In this document: positions 4,992-7,073 of the stretch, piece by piece
Numbering within the stretch: position 1 is the stretch's first letter
Layout: each line of letters starts with the position of its first letter
Assembly (NCBI GenBank): GCA_002482865.1
Contig: DLGU01000038.1
Coordinates: 1-7,073 of the forward strand
Origin: Porphyrobacter sp. UBA7686
GTDB lineage: Bacteria; Pseudomonadota; Alphaproteobacteria; Sphingomonadales; Sphingomonadaceae
Direction of reading: 5' to 3'
Length of the DNA stretch: 7,073 bases
Program-made: the position numbers and the translations under genes
Notes under the pieces: generated by a model
The model's database searches: none
Told to the model about the DNA's origin: nothing
Seen by the model: only the letters and a program-made list of their open reading frames with translations

Positions 4992-6014
4992 CTAATCGGC
5001 GTCCTCGCCGTCGTCGGCGAGCGCTGCATCGAGCATGGCCCGGTCGCGTGCGAGACGGGCACCGGGATGGGTTGCGGCGTGGATCTCGGCGAGCTTCAAG
5101 GCGGAGACCCGGGTGTAGATCTGGGTGGTCTCCAGGCTCTCATGGCCGAGCATGGCCTGGATGAACCGGATGTCGGCCCCGCCTTCGAGCATCAGCGTTG
5201 CAGCCGTGTGGCGCAGCAGGTGGCATGATCCGGGCTTGGCGGTGCCAGCGGCTTCCACATAGCCGCGCACCTTCTCGGACAGGCGTTTGGGTTCCAGCGC
5301 GCGGCCATCGCGGCTGAGGAACAGGTTGCCCGGATCACGGCCTGCAACGAGGCCGGGGCGCACCCGGTCGCGGTAGGCGGCAAGCCACACCGTCGCCCGC
5401 TCGCCCAGCGGCACCACCCGGTCCTTGTTGCCCTTGCCCTTGCGCACCATCAGCATCGCACGGGACTGGTCCATGTCGTAGAGTTTGAGGTCCACCAGTT
5501 CGCTGCGCCGGATCGCGGTGGCGTACAGCACCTCCAGCATCGCCCGGTCGCGCAGGCCCAGCGGCGTAGCAACATCGGGCATGGCCATGATCGCCTCGGC
5601 TTCCTCGGCGGTGAGCACCAGCGCGGGCAGGCGCTTTTCCGGGCGGGGCAGTTCGAGTTCCGAGGCCGGGTTCGAGAGGATGTGATTCTCGCGCGCCAGC
5701 CATTTGAACCAGGCACGGATCGGCACCAGGCGCTGCGCCTGCGTCCTGAACGACAGCGGCTCGCCGTTCGGCTTGCGATGATAGTAGAGATGGCGCTGGT
5801 AGCGTTCCAGCACCGGCTTGGTCACCTCCTGCGGGCGCTCCAAGCCCCGCTCATGGCACCACAGGATGAACGTCGAGAGGCCATGCCGCCGGTCGATGAT
5901 CGTAGCACCGGAGTAGTTGCGCACAGCAAGGTGGGCGAGGAACCGCTCCATGTGGCAGGCCAGGCTGTCAGGATCTTGGCGACCCGGCAGCGGTGGCAGG
6001 CTACGACGCGGCAT
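4992..6014 (-). CDS. XerC/D-like tyrosine site-specific recombinase (integrase)
   Basis: The 340-residue protein has an N-terminal SAM-like core-binding domain (about 14-115) and a C-terminal catalytic domain (about 130-315). All expected catalytic residues are visible: R169 in LYATAIRRSEL, K194 in GKGNKDR, H265 and R268 in CHLLRHT, H291 in LGHESL, and the nucleophile Y300 in TTQIYTRV. It should cut and rejoin DNA through a 3'-phosphotyrosine intermediate to integrate or excise the element, or resolve its multimers. It is slightly longer than XerC or XerD (about 300), with an acidic tail (DDGEDAD). Its ATG follows the TAA of the upstream primase-helicase gene with no gap (TAAATG), which points to translational coupling. 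From memory, this recombinase type recurs next to CHC2 primase-like genes in proteobacterial mobile elements. It looks intact. The family is certain; its target site is unknown. Confidence 0.95.
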   Translation of the reverse strand: MPRRSLPPLPGRQDPDSLACHMERFLAHLAVRNYSGATIIDRRHGLSTFILWCHERGLERPQEVTKPVLERYQRHLYYHRKPNGEPLSFRTQAQRLVPIRAWFKWLARENHILSNPASELELPRPEKRLPALVLTAEEAEAIMAMPDVATPLGLRDRAMLEVLYATAIRRSELVDLKLYDMDQSRAMLMVRKGKGNKDRVVPLGERATVWLAAYRDRVRPGLVAGRDPGNLFLSRDGRALEPKRLSEKVRGYVEAAGTAKPGSCHLLRHTAATLMLEGGADIRFIQAMLGHESLETTQIYTRVSALKLAEIHAATHPGARLARDRAMLDAALADDGEDAD

Positions 6015-7073
6015 TTACGCGTATGACCGCGCCGGACCAGCACCGTCCAGAGACGTGCATTCCGGCGTGGGTATCGCGGCAGCAGGCATAAACGGCACGA
6101 TTGCGCCGTTTTTCGGGGATTCAACAGGCCGACCGAGGCCCGACAGGCCCCCGACCGCGCCCCGACCGGGGGGCGACTGGTCAGCCGCTACCCCCGACCG
6201 CTCTGCATCATAGTGCTGCCGTTTCAGGCTCTCGACGTCGATCAGGCCCATCACGAACGGCGCGGACTGATCGTTATCCCCTTCGCCCGCCCACAGCAGC
6301 TCATAGACGAACCGCGCCCCGTCGCGCCGCACCAGCAGATATTCGAGGGATTCAAGGCGGCTAAGGTGAAGTTTGAGCTGGGTATCGCCCCAGCCTGTCG
6401 CCTCGCGCACCTCGCGCCGGGTGAACCGCAGATCGCGGGGGTGCACGCCTGCGGCCTTGGCCCATGCGCCCACATGATCGCGCACCATGCCCAGCAAGCG
6501 CCGGGTCTGCGGCGGCAGCTCGTCCAACGTGGTGCCGAGCACCGCATGGGCAAGTGTGTTCGCCGCCGCGATGTCATCAAGGCTGGCCTCGATATATTCC
6601 AGCGGCTCCGCCCCTGCGCGCTCCAACCTGCGCACAGGGCGCTGATGCTGGTGCAGCAGGGCAATGGCGCGGATCAGCCCCAGATATTTGCGGTGATCGC
6701 GCCGGGTCCGGGTCTTGTCGTCAAGGAACGTCAGGGCTTCCGCATAGGGATTGACCACCTTGATCGGTTTGAGGAGCCGCTGCGCATTGTGGTGGAGGCG
6801 GCGGATCGTGCCCCCATGTTCGCGTGTCGCGAGGCCCGCCAGCGTCTCCTCATAGCGCTGGCGGGCATGGATCGCGCGGGTCTGATCGCGGCTTTCGTCG
6901 ATCGTCAGCACCAGGCAGCGATTGGCCAGCTCCTCGTCAAGATCGATCGCCGTCGTGGTCAGCATCAGCGCGACCGGCCCTTCCACGGTGTAATCCTGCG
7001 TTACCAGCTTGCCCGTCGCCGGGTCCTTGCCCGTGGACGCAATGGTGAGCGTGCCCTGGCTCTGCAGCAGCTT
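6015..7073 (-). CDS. Primase-helicase of a mobile element, C-terminal part (5' end outside window)
   Basis: The frame is open from the right edge for 352 residues to TAA at 6017-6015. Numbering from the edge, residues 1-60 look like the late part of an AAA+ ATPase: a beta-hairpin-like LTIASTGKDPATGKL, then VALMLTTTAIDLDEELANRC, where the TTTA strand would be sensor 1 and the NRC arginine a possible finger. Walker A and B are not in the window. A helical region (about 65-205) precedes a winged helix (about 216-262, FTRREVREATGWGDTQLKLHLSRLE compressed around TGWGDTQLK) and a flexible Gly/Pro-rich tail (about 290-352). From memory this is the C-terminus of the same family whose CHC2/TOPRIM N-terminus lies at 1-1757, so it likely unwinds DNA during element replication. 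It is transcribed directly into the recombinase. Whether it is the same gene copy as the left fragment cannot be decided here. Confidence 0.8.
   Translation of the reverse strand, partial: KLLQSQGTLTIASTGKDPATGKLVTQDYTVEGPVALMLTTTAIDLDEELANRCLVLTIDESRDQTRAIHARQRYEETLAGLATREHGGTIRRLHHNAQRLLKPIKVVNPYAEALTFLDDKTRTRRDHRKYLGLIRAIALLHQHQRPVRRLERAGAEPLEYIEASLDDIAAANTLAHAVLGTTLDELPPQTRRLLGMVRDHVGAWAKAAGVHPRDLRFTRREVREATGWGDTQLKLHLSRLESLEYLLVRRDGARFVYELLWAGEGDNDQSAPFVMGLIDVESLKRQHYDAERSGVAADQSPPGRGAVGGLSGLGRPVESPKNGAIVPFMPAAAIPTPECTSLDGAGPARSYA

Noticed and set aside
5682..6026. Plus-strand frame antisense to the recombinase N-terminus
   Set aside because: It lies wholly opposite an intact recombinase and shows no domain.
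1..7073. The window as a complete circular plasmid
   Set aside because: Joining 7073 to 1 puts the two primase fragments in different frames and leaves no Walker A/B segment, so part of the gene must be missing. A circle with that piece absent from the window remains possible.
1..7073. CRISPR array, tRNA or rRNA
   Set aside because: No regularly spaced long repeats, cloverleaf with a TTCGA-type arm or rRNA-like stretch was found on either strand. The TGCAGC array is too short and unlike CRISPR repeats.

Overview
The window is GC-rich accessory DNA that looks alphaproteobacterial, probably from a sphingomonad. That rests on codon use, family resemblance of the proteins and an EIVVTGERI-type segment common in that group. 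I could run no database search, so the host is an inference. Almost every gene lies on the minus strand and is read right to left.

Layout from left to right. Positions 1-1757 hold the N-terminal 585 codons of a CHC2 zinc-finger/TOPRIM primase that runs off the left edge. A short divergent promoter with a perfect inverted repeat follows (1758-1871). A plus-strand XRE-type regulator occupies 1872-2306. A roughly 490-base non-coding stretch (2307-2799) carries a phased TGCAGC repeat array beside an AT-rich patch. A visibly less GC-rich cargo block (about 2560-3940) encodes an orphan Rhs C-terminal module and an overlapping lipoprotein that is a candidate immunity protein. A HigBA-like toxin-antitoxin pair lies at 4112-4847 under its own promoter/operator. 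A 110-base spacer (4882-4991) carries a direct repeat of CACGTACGG. A tyrosine recombinase lies at 4992-6014. Its start codon directly follows the stop codon of the C-terminal part of an AAA+/winged-helix protein (6015-7073) that enters from the right edge.

The left and right edge fragments appear to be complementary parts of one protein architecture: primase zinc finger, RNA-polymerase-like core and TOPRIM on the left, and the late part of an AAA+ helicase-like domain plus a winged helix on the right. Both read leftward. The right fragment is therefore upstream of the recombinase, while the left fragment lies downstream of it in the direction of transcription. The window thus spans slightly less than one period of a unit ordered [primase-helicase, recombinase, cargo, divergent XRE]. 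This fits a tandem array of related elements, a circular or excised form cut open within the primase gene, or two independent insertions side by side. The two ends do not join in frame, so the window is not itself a complete circle.

Proposed working (inference): the XRE protein controls the primase-helicase/recombinase operon through the divergent operator, the recombinase integrates and excises the unit, and the primase-helicase may copy the excised circle from the TGCAGC-repeat region. The toxin-antitoxin pair stabilises it, and it carries an Rhs toxin-tip/immunity cassette as cargo. No tRNA, rRNA or CRISPR array was seen.
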